From Mycolicibacterium komanii (GTDB taxonomy: Bacteria; Actinomycetota; Actinomycetes; Mycobacteriales; Mycobacteriaceae), in contig NZ_CVTA01000019.1 in NCBI RefSeq assembly GCF_001050035.1, positions 1-59,032 of the forward strand: a DNA stretch of 59,032 nucleotides, given 5' to 3'. This document shows, piece after piece, positions 29,246 to 38,755 of this stretch. Every line of letters starts with the position of its first letter. Within the stretch, counting starts at the first letter, position 1. The notes below the pieces were generated by a model that saw nothing but the letters and a program-made list of their open reading frames with translations, had not been told where the DNA came from and ran no database searches. The translations under genes were made by a program, and so were the position numbers.

Positions 29246-29740
29246 TTAGGTGGCCTTGAAGTCGTCGGGCGAGACGCTGTCGAGGAACTCCTTGAACTTC
29301 TCGACCTCGTCCTCGCGCACCGCACCCGCGGCTTCGTCGTCGTTCTCGTCCGGAATGATCAGCCCGGCCTCGGCCAGCACCGCTTCCTCGACGTAGATCG
29401 GCACCCCGACCCGAAGCGCGATCGCCACCGAATCCGACGGGCGCGCCGACACCTTGATGTCGCGGTCGAAGATCAGGTCGGCGTAGAACGTGCCCTCCTG
29501 CAGGTCGACGATGCGCACCTCTTTGAGCGAATGACCAAGCGCGGCAATGACATCTCGGATCAGGTCATGCGTCAGCGGCCGCGCGGGCTCGACACCCTGC
29601 TGTTCGAGCGCGATCGCGGCGGCCTCGGACTGCCCGATCCAGATGGGCAGATATCGGTCGCCGTTCGACTCCCTCAGCAGCAGGACCGGCTGGTTCTGCG
29701 GCTGCTCAACGCGAATGCCGACCACACGAACCTCACCCAT
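29246..29740 (-). CDS. DUF151 bifunctional nuclease family protein (Rv1829-like)
   Basis: A 164-aa protein of the bifunctional nuclease (DNase/RNase) family. Typical blocks are LLLRESNGDRYLPIWIGQSEAAAIA (residues 19-43, quoted in two parts by position), THDLIRDVIAALG near 57-69, and the SARPSDSVAIALRVGVPIYV stretch near 99-118 that defines the family. The C-terminus is acidic. The ATG is preceded by GGAGGG at a 9-nt spacing. It sits between two MerR genes in a block conserved with M. tuberculosis Rv1828-Rv1830; physiological role not established. Confidence 0.9.
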   Translation of the reverse strand: MGEVRVVGIRVEQPQNQPVLLLRESNGDRYLPIWIGQSEAAAIALEQQGVEPARPLTHDLIRDVIAALGHSLKEVRIVDLQEGTFYADLIFDRDIKVSARPSDSVAIALRVGVPIYVEEAVLAEAGLIIPDENDDEAAGAVREDEVEKFKEFLDSVSPDDFKAT

Positions 29741-29800
29741 CTGTGTCTGCCCTCCGCACCGAAGAAGCGAGCCTGATAGCCATCGCTTCGAGTCTAATCC

Positions 29801-30550
29801 TCAGCGATCCAGTACGTCGCGCACAGCCGACTTGATCAGCGATGTGTGCAGGGTGATCGCAAGGGCCGCCACCTCACGTGCCAGGTCGTCGGCCCGGTCG
29901 CGCGCGCCGGCCTTGTTGCCCTTGACGATCGGCCCGGCGATCTGCGCGATCAGGTCGGACTGCCGGTCGGCCGCCGACCGGAACGCCCGCAGGTGTCGCG
30001 GCTCGACACCGTAGTCCGCCAAGGCGCGCGCGCACTGCGCGATCACGACGGAGTGTTCGTCGAAGAAACCACCGGGACCGGTGGTGATGATTCCGGCCTT
30101 CACGAGCGCGTTGAGGAGTTCCTCGTCGACGCCCGAACGGGCGAGCAGGTCCTCCCGCGACAGCCGCACCTGCGTCGGGGCCACCGCCGCCGCACCCGCG
30201 CCGTTGTCCTCGCCGTCAGTGCCGTCTGGGGAGACCGGAACCAAACGCGGTACGCCGTACGCGGATCCGTTCGAAGGCAGCTCGCCGTCGGGCTGCGCGT
30301 CGAGCTGCGCCTTGATCACCTTCAACGGCAGGTACTGGTCGCGCTGCGCGGTGAGGATGAACCGCAGGCGCGCGCAGTCGTAGGCGGTGAACCGCCGATA
30401 ACCCGACGCGGTGCGCTCAGGGGTGACCAGGCCTTCGGCCTCCAGGAAGCGAATCTTGGAGATGGTCACGTCCGGGAAGTCCGGTCGCAGCAGATCGAGA
30501 ACCGCTCCGATCGACATCCCAGTGAGCGCGGGAGTGTCGGGTGCGCCCAT
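29801..30550 (-). CDS. MerR-family transcriptional regulator (Rv1828-like)
   Basis: A 249-aa MerR-type regulator. The DNA-binding domain is at residues 8-75: [21 protein letters not shown], then the hallmark [20 protein letters not shown] and [15 protein letters not shown] low-complexity linker (about 85-130) joins a C-terminal domain with a second helix-turn-helix-like region ([20 protein letters not shown]). It corresponds to Rv1828. It starts 31 nt downstream of garA on the same strand, so the two are probably co-transcribed. Confidence 0.9.
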   Translation of the reverse strand: MGAPDTPALTGMSIGAVLDLLRPDFPDVTISKIRFLEAEGLVTPERTASGYRRFTAYDCARLRFILTAQRDQYLPLKVIKAQLDAQPDGELPSNGSAYGVPRLVPVSPDGTDGEDNGAGAAAVAPTQVRLSREDLLARSGVDEELLNALVKAGIITTGPGGFFDEHSVVIAQCARALADYGVEPRHLRAFRSAADRQSDLIAQIAGPIVKGNKAGARDRADDLAREVAALAITLHTSLIKSAVRDVLDR

Positions 30551-30581
30551 GGCTACTCTTCGCGCATGCGCTGGTCGAGCA

Positions 30582-31061
30582 CTAGCCGGCCTGGCCGCTG
30601 TCGTCGTTCTTGGGCCCGGTGAGGAACACCAGGCGGAACTTCCCGATCTGCACCTCGTCGCCGTTGGCGAGCACCGCGGAGTCCACCGGCTCGCGGTTGA
30701 CGTAGGTGCCGTTGAGGCTGCCGACGTCGACCACCTGGAACTCGCCGCCCTCGAGGCGGAACTCGGCGTGCCGGCGGCTCACCGTGACGTCGTCGAGGAA
30801 GATGTCGCTGTCGGGATGCCGACCGGCCGACGTGGTGGGCTGGTCGAGCAGGAACCGTGAACCGGCGTTCGGCCCGCGCTTGACGACCAGCAGCGCCGAT
30901 CCGGCGGGCAGACCTTCGACGCCCGAAACGGCGCCCTCGGTTCCCGCCGTGGCCGGGGCGTCCAGTTCGTTGAGGAAGTCGGCGCGGAAGACGGATGTCG
31001 TTTCCACGGTGACTTCGTCAGACGTCTGGTCGGTCCCAGAGTTCTGGTCGTTTTCCGTCAC
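30582..31061 (-). CDS. garA: GarA, FHA-domain regulator of glutamate/TCA metabolism
   Basis: A 159-aa protein. The N-terminal tail carries the conserved phospho-switch VETTSVF with Thr21 and Thr22, targets of PknG and PknB respectively. The FHA domain (about residues 55-145) has [22 protein letters not shown] and GSLNGTYVN. Unphosphorylated GarA binds and inhibits 2-oxoglutarate decarboxylase and NAD-glutamate dehydrogenase and activates glutamate synthase; phosphorylation closes the FHA on its own tail. The GTG start has AGGAG 6 nt upstream. It is downstream of gcvH, linking glycine and glutamate metabolism. Homologue of Rv1827. Confidence 0.97.
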   Translation of the reverse strand: MTENDQNSGTDQTSDEVTVETTSVFRADFLNELDAPATAGTEGAVSGVEGLPAGSALLVVKRGPNAGSRFLLDQPTTSAGRHPDSDIFLDDVTVSRRHAEFRLEGGEFQVVDVGSLNGTYVNREPVDSAVLANGDEVQIGKFRLVFLTGPKNDDSGQAG

Positions 31062-31193
31062 CCGCTGCTCCTAACTGGCTGCTGTGGCGATACCGCGTCT
31101 GATGTCGACCGTACCGCGCGGCGAGCGTCGTTGTGCCCACCACCGCCGGATCCGCCCTAGTTGGCGTCCGGTCTGCAAAACCCTAACAACCCG

Positions 31194-31589
31194 TCATTCC
31201 GACACCGTGCTGCGGTAGCCGTCGGCGTCGAGGAGCCCGCCCAGCCCTTCCTCCAGCGCCGCGGCATCGGCCTGCAGCTCAATCAGCCAACCCTCGCCGT
31301 AGGGGTCGGAGTTCACGAGCTGCGGACTTCCCTCGAGATCACCGTTGACCGCAACGACTTTCGCCGTGATGGGGGCGTAGAGGTCCGACACCGACTTGGT
31401 GGACTCCACCTCGCCGAACGACTCGCCGGTGGTCACCTCGGTGCCGACGTCGGGCAGTTGGACGAACACCACGTCACCCAGCGCCGACTGGGCGTAGTCG
31501 GTGATACCGACGCGCACGGTGTCGTCGCCGGTGCGCAGCACCCACTCGTGCTCCTCGGTGTAGTGCAGGTCGGCTGGGATCTCGCTCAC
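31194..31589 (-). CDS. gcvH: Glycine cleavage system H protein
   Basis: A 131-aa lipoyl carrier that shuttles aminomethyl between P- and T-proteins. The lipoylation site is the Lys in VESTKSVSDLYAP (about residue 65). TEEHEWV at the N-terminus and NSDPYGEGWLIEL near residue 93 are typical. The GTG start is preceded by GAGGAG. Unlike gcvP it is not under a visible riboswitch and clusters with garA. Homologue of Rv1826. Confidence 0.96.
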   Translation of the reverse strand: MSEIPADLHYTEEHEWVLRTGDDTVRVGITDYAQSALGDVVFVQLPDVGTEVTTGESFGEVESTKSVSDLYAPITAKVVAVNGDLEGSPQLVNSDPYGEGWLIELQADAAALEEGLGGLLDADGYRSTVSE

Positions 31590-31636
31590 GGCGCTCCTCG
31601 TTGTTCAGCGGTTCGGCCCGGGTTGGCAACTGACGC

Positions 31637-32479
31637 TCATTTGACTGGCTGAGCGTATTGGCGCTGTTTCGGTTGCCGCAAGGCGGTCACGTCGACGCGC
31701 TCGGACTGTTGCACGGCCATGGTGCCGCCGACGCGTTCGACGCTGTCCATCGCGCCGCCGGGGATGGTCATCGCGGCGGCCAGGGTTGGCGGATCGCCAA
31801 TGGCCAGAACCGAATACGGCGGGTTCATCGTGACGTCGTCGATTACCAGGGCGCCGGGGTTGCCGACCACCCAGGTGTCGACACCGACACGCACCGCGGT
31901 CGCCGAGTCGGGTCCGCCTGCGCGGATCTCCATCGCCTCGGCGCCGGCGTTGCGCAGCTCGTTGATCACGTCGAGCAGCGTTTCGGCCGGCACGCCGGGT
32001 GTGGTGTCGGTGATGGTCAACGTCACGCCGGGCCCGGTCGCGGGCACGGTGCCGATCAGGATGGACAGCGCGGCCAACCGGGCCTGGGCGTTCTCGATGG
32101 CCGCCTGGTCGCTGCTGCCCGACGCCTGCAGCTGCGCGAGCGTGCGCTGCAGATCGCTCACCTCGGTGTTGAGCGCGGCCTCGCGCTGCTGCAGCGAGTC
32201 CAGCAGCACCAGCAGGTCGGCGGGCCGGGCCGTCTCCAGCGAGTCACCGGACTCGTTCTGCCGGACCTGGGTCACGATCGCCACCCCGAGCAGCAGGCAC
32301 AGCACCACGGCCAGCGCCCCGAACACGACCTGCGAGCGGCCCCGGCGCAGCACCCCGGCCACCCCGCCCGCGTGCAGCTCGCCGATCTCCGGCGACGGCT
32401 CATCGCGCGGCAGTTCGTGGCGGCCACCCGCCTGGGCGTGGTCGTCGGGTTCGGAGTGCTGCGGTGTGTGCTCACTCAT
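31637..32479 (-). CDS. DUF881 membrane protein (Rv1825-like)
   Basis: A 280-aa protein with a cytoplasmic N-terminus (1-50), one membrane segment ([19 protein letters not shown], about 51-69), a coiled coil (about 85-130, LLVLLDSLQQREAALNTEV...), and an extracytoplasmic DUF881 domain (GPGVTLTITDTTPGVPAETLLDVI onward). With the DUF1290 protein and a second DUF881 protein it forms a conserved actinobacterial cluster sometimes linked to cell division or envelope assembly; function not proven. Confidence 0.88.
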   Translation of the reverse strand: MSEHTPQHSEPDDHAQAGGRHELPRDEPSPEIGELHAGGVAGVLRRGRSQVVFGALAVVLCLLLGVAIVTQVRQNESGDSLETARPADLLVLLDSLQQREAALNTEVSDLQRTLAQLQASGSSDQAAIENAQARLAALSILIGTVPATGPGVTLTITDTTPGVPAETLLDVINELRNAGAEAMEIRAGGPDSATAVRVGVDTWVVGNPGALVIDDVTMNPPYSVLAIGDPPTLAAAMTIPGGAMDSVERVGGTMAVQQSERVDVTALRQPKQRQYAQPVK

Positions 32480-32492
32480 GGGTCACGCCTCG

Positions 32493-32825
32493 TTACGCGC
32501 CGAACAGCCTGCGGCGCAACGCCGCTGCGTTACCGAAGATCCGAATGCCGAGCACGACGATGATCGCCGTCGACAACTGCGTACCGACGCCGAGTTGGTC
32601 GCCGACGTAGACGATCAGCGCGGCGACCAGCACGTTGAACACGAACGACACCACGAACACCTTCGAGTCGAAGATGCGCTCGAGATACGCGCGCAGGCCA
32701 CCGAAGACCGCGTCGAGCGCGGCGACCACTGCGATCGGCAGGTACGGCTGGACGAACTCGGGCACGTCGGGGTGGAACACCAGGCCCAGCACGACGCCCA
32801 CGATCAGTGCGGCGATTCCGATCAT
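32493..32825 (-). CDS. Small basic membrane protein, DUF1290/Sbp family (Rv1824-like)
   Basis: A 110-aa integral membrane protein with three hydrophobic segments (about residues 2-18, 28-44, 58-75) and a conserved VAALDAVFGGLRAYLE core. It ends with a basic tail (RRRLFGA). It lies between two DUF881 genes with gaps of 13 and 21 nt, and the three products probably form one membrane complex. Confidence 0.88.
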   Translation of the reverse strand: MIGIAALIVGVVLGLVFHPDVPEFVQPYLPIAVVAALDAVFGGLRAYLERIFDSKVFVVSFVFNVLVAALIVYVGDQLGVGTQLSTAIIVVLGIRIFGNAAALRRRLFGA

Positions 32826-32846
32826 GTGTCTGACTTCATGTTGGTG

Positions 32847-33764
32847 TCACTGCCCAATCTGCTTGGCGAAGTTGACTTCTCGGACCGTGCCGGCGGGCAG
32901 CTGCAATCCCTCACCGGCGCTCACGCTCACCCCGACGCCGTAGGAGGCCTCCAGCAGCCGCAGGCGCTGCAGGCCGGGGCTGCGGTCGAACACATCCTGC
33001 ATCGCGTGCGGAGGTCCGATCGCGAGGACGACGTATGGGCTGCTGATCGGTTGATTGTCGACCAGGATCCCGCCGCCCGCCTGCCGGACCGTCACATTGG
33101 GGCCGATCCGCACCCCACCGACCGACAGCGCCTCGGCGCCGCTGACCCACAGCGAGTTGACGACCAGCTGCAGATCGCGGTCGAGGATCACTTGCCTGCT
33201 GCCCGGCACCCGTTGTTTGGACACGTCGCTCAGGTTGGCCGACGACGCGCCCGGATCGGTGACCGTGATCGTCAGACCCGGCCCGATGACCGGTGTGGCC
33301 GCGGCGGCGAAGTTCGCTTCGTCGAGGCGGCTCAGCAGTTGTTGACCGCGCGCGTCGCCTTCCAGGCGCGTGCGCCGCTCGTCGTCCACCTCGGCTGCGA
33401 GCGCGTCCCGGCGCTGGGCGGCGGCGGTGGTCTCGGCCTGCTCCGTGCGCACGCTGCCCGCCAGCACATGCTGCGTCTCGCGGACGCCGGGGGCGGTGGC
33501 GCGTGCCTGGGCGACGGCAGCGGCGAACACGACGACGAGCAGCAGCGCGCCCGCGAGCTGCCAAGCCCACTGCTGCCATCTGGGTCGCTCACCGCCGGCG
33601 GCCTTCGCCTCGGCGGCAGCCGCGTACCCCGGGTCGAGGTGATCGGTCAGCAGGGAACGCAGCAGCGACGGCACCGGGATCTTGGCCGGCCGGTCCGCCC
33701 CGTGAGCGCTGCGGCCCGCGTCCGGGTCGTAGCCGCCGAGCGTGTTGCGGAAGCTCTGCGTCAT
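32847..33764 (-). CDS. DUF881 membrane protein (Rv1823-like)
   Basis: A 305-aa paralogue of the downstream DUF881 protein. A cytoplasmic tail of about 70 residues precedes a membrane segment ([16 protein letters not shown], about 72-87), a coiled-coil region ([20 protein letters not shown]) and the DUF881 domain ([12 protein letters not shown]..., then [16 protein letters not shown]). The ATG at 33762-33764 overlaps the pgsA2 stop (ATGA), which fixes the start; the frame extends upstream but inside pgsA2. Confidence 0.9.
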   Translation of the reverse strand: MTQSFRNTLGGYDPDAGRSAHGADRPAKIPVPSLLRSLLTDHLDPGYAAAAEAKAAGGERPRWQQWAWQLAGALLLVVVFAAAVAQARATAPGVRETQHVLAGSVRTEQAETTAAAQRRDALAAEVDDERRTRLEGDARGQQLLSRLDEANFAAAATPVIGPGLTITVTDPGASSANLSDVSKQRVPGSRQVILDRDLQLVVNSLWVSGAEALSVGGVRIGPNVTVRQAGGGILVDNQPISSPYVVLAIGPPHAMQDVFDRSPGLQRLRLLEASYGVGVSVSAGEGLQLPAGTVREVNFAKQIGQ

Positions 33765-34387
33765 CGCGACACCTTCGGCAGCCGGCGCACCACCATCGCC
33801 ACCTGGATCAGGTACAGCAGCCCGGACCACAGGTACATCAGCAGGCCCCAGATCAGAAAGCCCCACCCGATCGCGAGCACCACCCGGCTCCACGTGGCGT
33901 CCCACTGCCCCAACAGGATCAACGGCAGACCCGACATCAGCGCGAACGTGGCGGCCTTGCCGATGTAGGTGACCGGCAGCGCGGTCAGGCCACGGCTGCG
34001 CAGCAGCGGCAGGGTGGCGGCGAGCACGGCGTCACGGCCGATCAGGGTGAGCACGATCCACCACGGCAGCGAACCGTGCAGCCCCATCGCGATCGGGATC
34101 GTGATCATGTAGATGCGGTCGACCGCGGGGTCGAGCAACTCCCCCAGCCGCGACGACTGGTTGTCGACCAGCCGCGCGATCTTGCCGTCGGCCCAGTCGG
34201 AGAATCCGGAGAACATCAGCACGGCCACCGCCCAGCCGTTGGCGTGCACGACGAGCAGCAGCCAGAGGAAGACGGGCACCAGCACGAGTCGCAGCGCGCT
34301 CAGCACGTTGGGCACGGTGAGCACCCGGTCGCGGGCCTGACCCGCCTCGTCCGGCGGCGAAGGCACCCGGCCATGCGCCTCGGTCAT
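33761..34387 (-). CDS. pgsA2: CDP-alcohol phosphatidyltransferase PgsA2
   Basis: A 208-aa integral membrane enzyme of phospholipid synthesis. The CDP-alcohol motif DxxDGxxARxxxxxxxxxGxxxDxxxD is complete, starting at about residue 64 (DWADGKIAR ... GELLDPAVD). At least four further hydrophobic segments follow. M. tuberculosis Rv1822 is named PgsA2 and has been proposed to act in phosphatidylglycerol phosphate or cardiolipin synthesis; the exact alcohol acceptor cannot be read from sequence. It is translationally coupled to the Rv1823-like gene and 9 nt downstream of secA2. Confidence 0.88.
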   Translation of the reverse strand: MTEAHGRVPSPPDEAGQARDRVLTVPNVLSALRLVLVPVFLWLLLVVHANGWAVAVLMFSGFSDWADGKIARLVDNQSSRLGELLDPAVDRIYMITIPIAMGLHGSLPWWIVLTLIGRDAVLAATLPLLRSRGLTALPVTYIGKAATFALMSGLPLILLGQWDATWSRVVLAIGWGFLIWGLLMYLWSGLLYLIQVAMVVRRLPKVSR

Positions 34388-34396
34388 GGGCTAAAC

Positions 34397-36721
34397 CTAG
34401 CGGAACACGCCCGGAAGGCTCAGCGCCGAGAGCGAGTCGTCGGCGAGCGGGTTGTCGTGAACCATGTACGTCCACGTCGAGGTCGGCCGGGCCAGCTTCG
34501 ACAGGTCAACGCCCGGCTCGTCCTCGATCGATGGTGCCGTCTCGAACGTCTGCTGGGCCGCCTCGATCGCATCGGCGGCCAGCGATGCGAACGCGTCGAC
34601 GGCCATCCGGTGGAACTCGTCGATCGGCGTCTGGTTGCCCAACGCCCGCAGGTGGATGCTCTCCCGGATGTCGGCCAGGTAAGCGAGGTGGTCGGCCCAG
34701 CCGCGGTCCAGGTGATACAGCATGATCAGCCGGCAGATCTTCTCGAGCTTGTCCTCGCCGAGCCGCTCGACGACCTCCTCGTAGCGCTTCGGCGACAGCT
34801 CGGCAAGTTCCTCGCGCGCGGTCGCGGTGCGCAACAACGTGTTTCGGCGGTCGACGATGATCGCGCGCTGCTGGGCGATCAGCTGGTTGTAGCGCCAGTT
34901 GTTGGCGTGGATGTCGAGCATCCGGCCTTCGGCGATGCGCTGGGCGTGATCGAGCAGGCTGGCCGCCTTCGGGCTGACGACGCGGCCGTCCTCGTCGGTC
35001 TCCATCGGCAGCTTGTTCGGGTCGAGGTGGGCGACCACGACGTCGTCCTCCCAGCTGGAGAAGAACACCGACGACCCGGGATCGCCCTGGCGGCCGGCGC
35101 GCCCGCGCAGCTGGTTGTCCAACCGCTCGGTGTGGTGGCGGCCGGTCCCGATCACATGCAGCCCGCCGAGTTCGGCGACCTCGTCATGGTCGACCTCGTC
35201 CGAGCCACCGAGCCGGATGTCGGTGCCGCGGCCGGCCATCTGGGTGGACACCGTGACGCTGCCGAGCGTGCCGGCCTCGGCGATCACCGCGGCCTCCTCG
35301 GCGTCGTTCTTGGCGTTCAGCACCACTGCCGGGACGCCCGCCTTGACGAGTTTTTCGTGCAGTTCCTCGGATTCGGCGACGTCGCGGGTGCCGACGAGCA
35401 CCGGCTGACGGGTCTCGTGAATCTCCTTGATGTGCTCGACGATCGCATCGTTCTTGGCCGCCGCGGTGACGTACACCCGGTCGGGCTCGTCCTCGCGGAT
35501 GTTCGGCTTGTTGGGTTCGATCGGCGACACGCCGAGCTTGTAGAACTGTCGCAGCTGCTCACCGGCCGCAAGCGCGGTGCCGGTCATGCCGCACACCGTC
35601 TCGTACCGGTTGACCAGCGCCTGCACCGTGATGGTGTCGAGCACCTCGCCGGTCTCGGTGGTCTCGATGCCCTCCTTGGCCTCGACCGCGGCCTGCAGCC
35701 CGTCCGGCCACCGCTGCAGCTGTGCGATGCGGCCGCGGGAGGCGTTGATCAGGTGCACGGCGTCATCGCGGACGATGTAGTGCACGTCGCGTTGTAGCAG
35801 CACGTGCGCGTGCAGCGCGACGTTGACCTCGGTCAGCGTGCTGGAGACGTGCTCTTCGGAGTACAGGTCGATGCCGCCGAGCTTGGCCTCCAGCTTCTGC
35901 GCGCCGGTCTCGGTGAGGTGCACGTTGCGGCTGTCGGTGTCGGTGTCGTAGTCGACGCCGGGAGTGAGTTCGCCGACCAAGCGGATGATCTCGACCTTCG
36001 GGGTCTCGCGGTGGCTGGTGCCGGCGAGCACCAACGGAACCAGCGCCTCGTCGACCAACACCGAGTCGGCCTCGTCGATCAGCGCCACGTCGGGGTTCGG
36101 CGAGACCAGGTCGTCGACGTCGGTGACCAGTTGGTCGCGCAACACGTCGAACCCGATCTCGTTCACCGAGGCGTAGGTGACGTCGCACTTGTAGGCCGCG
36201 CGGCGCTCCTCGGCCGTCGAGGCCTCGGTGATCCAGCCGACGGTCAGGCCCAGCGCCTCCAACAGCGGGCCCATCCATTCGGCGTCGCGGCGGGCGAGGT
36301 AGTCGTTGATGGTGATGACGTGCACGCTGCGGCCGCCCAGGGCGTATCCGGCGGCGGCGATCGCACCCGAGAGCGTCTTGCCCTCGCCGGTGGCCATCTC
36401 GACGACGTCGCCGGCGAGCATGCGCAGCGCGCCCAGGAGCTGAACGTCGAAGGGCCGCAGCGACGTTGTGCGCTCGGCGGCTTCCCGGGCGATCGCCAGG
36501 AACTGCGGGATGTCGGTCGCTTCGGCGAGATCCTCGAGGTTCAGCAACTTGGCCGCCTTGCGCAGCTGCTCGTCGTCGAGGGCCGCGGCCTTCTCGTCGA
36601 ACTCCGCCGAACTGCGCACCTGCGCCATCGAATGCGCCTGGTCCCGGTCGGTGCTGGCGCCGAGCAGCCGCCAGAACCTATTGCTGACACGACCTGAAGT
36701 GCGGGTCTTCGTCTTTGCCAC
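34397..36721 (-). CDS. secA2: Accessory Sec ATPase SecA2
   Basis: A 774-aa SecA-family preprotein translocase motor for a subset of exported proteins in mycobacteria. Walker A is [12 protein letters not shown] (about residues 103-114), the DEAD-like box [13 protein letters not shown] near 208, and motif III-VI elements include [24 protein letters not shown] and [13 protein letters not shown]. It is shorter than SecA1 (~950 aa) and lacks the C-terminal zinc/SecB linker, as known for SecA2. Start GTG at 36719-36721: [11 protein letters not shown] aligns with the M. tuberculosis N-terminus, and TACCGT 6 nt upstream suggests a leaderless mRNA. Homologue of Rv1821. Confidence 0.95.
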   Translation of the reverse strand: MAKTKTRTSGRVSNRFWRLLGASTDRDQAHSMAQVRSSAEFDEKAAALDDEQLRKAAKLLNLEDLAEATDIPQFLAIAREAAERTTSLRPFDVQLLGALRMLAGDVVEMATGEGKTLSGAIAAAGYALGGRSVHVITINDYLARRDAEWMGPLLEALGLTVGWITEASTAEERRAAYKCDVTYASVNEIGFDVLRDQLVTDVDDLVSPNPDVALIDEADSVLVDEALVPLVLAGTSHRETPKVEIIRLVGELTPGVDYDTDTDSRNVHLTETGAQKLEAKLGGIDLYSEEHVSSTLTEVNVALHAHVLLQRDVHYIVRDDAVHLINASRGRIAQLQRWPDGLQAAVEAKEGIETTETGEVLDTITVQALVNRYETVCGMTGTALAAGEQLRQFYKLGVSPIEPNKPNIREDEPDRVYVTAAAKNDAIVEHIKEIHETRQPVLVGTRDVAESEELHEKLVKAGVPAVVLNAKNDAEEAAVIAEAGTLGSVTVSTQMAGRGTDIRLGGSDEVDHDEVAELGGLHVIGTGRHHTERLDNQLRGRAGRQGDPGSSVFFSSWEDDVVVAHLDPNKLPMETDEDGRVVSPKAASLLDHAQRIAEGRMLDIHANNWRYNQLIAQQRAIIVDRRNTLLRTATAREELAELSPKRYEEVVERLGEDKLEKICRLIMLYHLDRGWADHLAYLADIRESIHLRALGNQTPIDEFHRMAVDAFASLAADAIEAAQQTFETAPSIEDEPGVDLSKLARPTSTWTYMVHDNPLADDSLSALSLPGVFR

Positions 36722-36727
36722 ACCGCT

Positions 36728-36733
36728 ACGGTA
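36728..36733 (-). promoter_or_regulatory. Putative -10 element of secA2 (leaderless)
   Basis: Minus-strand TACCGT ends 6 nt before the secA2 GTG; no Shine-Dalgarno is present. Confidence 0.5.
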
Positions 36734-36759
36734 CGCGCCGCCATCCGGCACGCTCGCGG

Positions 36760-36921
36760 TCAGTCGACCGTGCGGAAGTCGATGCGCACGCAGTCGGACA
36801 CCGGCTGGTATCCGAGCTTCTGGTTTCGTCGCGCTCGCCCGGCGGCGACCGTGCGCAAAGTGCTGAGAATTCGCGGCGTGTCGTGTGCAAACACGCACGC
36901 TCGCGCAAAAAGGGCGGTCAC
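36760..36921 (-). CDS. Doubtful small ORF (53 aa) between ilvG and secA2
   Basis: A GTG overlapping the ilvG stop as GTGA opens a 53-codon frame ([17 protein letters not shown]... ending RIDFRTVD). The arrangement looks like translational coupling, but the composition is unremarkable and a hairpin (36876-36900) lies within it. It may simply be the ilvG-secA2 intergenic region. Low confidence. Confidence 0.2.
   Translation of the reverse strand: MTALFARACVFAHDTPRILSTLRTVAAGRARRNQKLGYQPVSDCVRIDFRTVD
36876..36900. terminator. Bulged hairpin with GCAA loop, ilvG 3' flank
   Basis: GCGTG-t-CGTGT, loop GCAA, ACACG-CACGC: ten base pairs with a single bulged T on the plus strand. It lies 18 nt beyond the ilvG stop and may terminate or attenuate ilvG transcription before secA2. 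Confidence 0.5.
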
Positions 36922-38549
36922 GCCAGGTTGGAGCGGCGGGGGTAGGCGACCGTCGGGTCGGTCAGCACGTTGACCACCGCGGGCAGCGCCGACGCGAACG
37001 CCCGGTCGAGAGCCGGGCGCAACTCCGCGGGCGTCGACACCAACTCGCCGTGCCCGCCCAACGCCGTCACCACCTCGTCGTACCGCGTTCCGGGGCGCAA
37101 GTCGGCCACGACGGAATACCCGTAGATCGCTTCCATCGGATGTTTCTCGAGCCCCCAGATCCCGTTGTTGCCGATCACCGAGACGACCTGAATCCCGTGA
37201 CGTACCAACGTGTCCCACTCCATGCCGGAGAACCCGAACGCCCCGTCGCCCTGCAGCAGCACCACCTGGCGGTCGGGCCGGGCCAGTTTGGCTGCCAGGG
37301 CATAGCCGGGTCCGGATCCGAGGCAGCCGAACGGGCCGCTGTCGAGCCAGGCGCCGGGCACGTAACTGTCGATGACGCGACCCGCGTAAGAGCCGAAGTC
37401 GCCGGCGTCGACCACCACGATCGCGTCGCGGTCCAGCATCGTGCTGATCTCGGCGTACACCCGCATCGGGTGCAGCGGCGTGCGGTCGTCGCGCAGCTCG
37501 TCGGCCTCGGCGGTGCGCACCGCGGTCTCGGTGGCGCGCAGATCCGCGATCCAGGCCTCGTGATCGCCGGCGCCGGCCGCCGCCAGGGCCGACAACGTCG
37601 TGCTGATGTCGCCGTACAAGCCGGCCGCCACCTCCCGCGGATGCGGCCGGTCGGGTGCTACGCGGTCGACGGTGATCAGCGCGGTGTCGGGGCCGAACAC
37701 GCTCCCGAAGCCCAGCCGGAAGTCCATCGGCACGCCGATCACCAGCGCAACGTCGGCCTGCTGCAACGCTTTTGACCGCGCGCGGGAGAACGCGAGCGGA
37801 TGGTCGGCGGGTACGGTGCCGCGCGCCATGCCGTTCATCAGCACCGGGATGCGCAGCGCGTCGGCAAGATTCAGCAGCGCGGTCTCGGCGTGGCCCCACC
37901 AGACGTTGGTGCCGGCCATGATGACCGGGCGTCGCGCCTCGGACAACAGGCGAAGCGCCGCGGCCACGGCGTCGCCGTCGGCCTGCATCGCCGACGTCGG
38001 CTTGCTGAGCGCCCCCGGCGCGCCCGTGTCGGTGGCCTCACTGAACACGTGGTCCATCGGGAAGTCGACGAACGACACTCCCGAGGGCGCCCCGACCGCG
38101 GCCCGCAGCGCGTCATCGACCAGGCCGGCGACCGCATCCGCCGATGAGGCGGTCGCGGCGAATCGCGTCAGCGGGGCGACGAATGGCACGTGGTCGATCT
38201 CCTGCAGGCTGCCCTGGCCCCACCGCAACGCCGGTGCGCGACCGCCGAGTATCACCAGCGGCGACTGGTTCTGCTGCGCGGCGGCCATCGCGCTCATGCC
38301 GTTCGTGACGCCGGGCCCGGCGGTCAACGCCGCGACGCCCGGCACTCGGGTCACCTTCGACCATCCTTCGGCGGCGAACGCCGCGGTCTGCTCGTGGCGG
38401 GTGTCGATCAGCCGGATGTCCTCCGCCCGGCAGCCGTCGTAGAAGGAGAAGAGGTGCCCGCCCGAGAGCGTGAAGACCGTGTCGATCCCGCTGGCCCGCA
38501 GTCGGAGCGCGATCAGGTGTCCCGCGTTCACCGGAGCGTCGCTTCCCAT
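36918..38549 (-). CDS. ilvG: IlvG, acetolactate-synthase-like TPP enzyme (Rv1820)
   Basis: A 543-aa thiamine-diphosphate enzyme. The activating Glu is in [15 protein letters not shown] (about residues 50-64). The central FAD/Rossmann-like domain has [14 protein letters not shown], and the TPP motif [19 protein letters not shown] with VIGNNG sits near 430-455. It belongs to the acetolactate synthase/oxalyl-CoA decarboxylase superfamily; in M. tuberculosis Rv1820 is annotated as a probable acetolactate synthase, but no regulatory subunit gene is adjacent and other decarboxylations are possible. The ATG has a -10 element 6 nt upstream. Confidence 0.88.
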   Translation of the reverse strand: MGSDAPVNAGHLIALRLRASGIDTVFTLSGGHLFSFYDGCRAEDIRLIDTRHEQTAAFAAEGWSKVTRVPGVAALTAGPGVTNGMSAMAAAQQNQSPLVILGGRAPALRWGQGSLQEIDHVPFVAPLTRFAATASSADAVAGLVDDALRAAVGAPSGVSFVDFPMDHVFSEATDTGAPGALSKPTSAMQADGDAVAAALRLLSEARRPVIMAGTNVWWGHAETALLNLADALRIPVLMNGMARGTVPADHPLAFSRARSKALQQADVALVIGVPMDFRLGFGSVFGPDTALITVDRVAPDRPHPREVAAGLYGDISTTLSALAAAGAGDHEAWIADLRATETAVRTAEADELRDDRTPLHPMRVYAEISTMLDRDAIVVVDAGDFGSYAGRVIDSYVPGAWLDSGPFGCLGSGPGYALAAKLARPDRQVVLLQGDGAFGFSGMEWDTLVRHGIQVVSVIGNNGIWGLEKHPMEAIYGYSVVADLRPGTRYDEVVTALGGHGELVSTPAELRPALDRAFASALPAVVNVLTDPTVAYPRRSNLA

Positions 38550-38555
38550 GGCGGC

Positions 38556-38561
38556 AGCTTA
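38556..38561 (-). promoter_or_regulatory. Putative -10 element of ilvG (leaderless)
   Basis: Minus-strand TAAGCT ends 6 nt before the ilvG ATG (38549). Confidence 0.45.
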
Positions 38562-38743
38562 CGCAGACGGATCGTCGTATCGGACCTTCGCCGACTTCTG
38601 CCGCAGGGTCGTGAATCGCGCGTCCCACAGCCCTGGCGCAGAAATCGGGGGGAGTGCGGTGGTGGGGTTCATCGACGGCCGCAAAGGACGACGACTCGAC
38701 GCGCATCCTGGCCCTATGACCGGCCGCGCAAAGGTTGTCGCGG

Positions 38744-38749
38744 TACCTT
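38744..38749 (+). promoter_or_regulatory. Putative -10 element of the BacA-like ABC gene (leaderless)
   Basis: TACCTT ends 6 nt before GTG 38756. This supports the GTG rather than the ATG at 38768 as the start codon. Confidence 0.45.
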
Positions 38750-38755
38750 GCCGGA

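Noticed and set aside
33293..35797. An 834-aa plus-strand frame antisense to Rv1823-like, pgsA2 and secA2
   Set aside because: It crosses three real genes and has the Arg/Val/Asp bias of an antisense frame.
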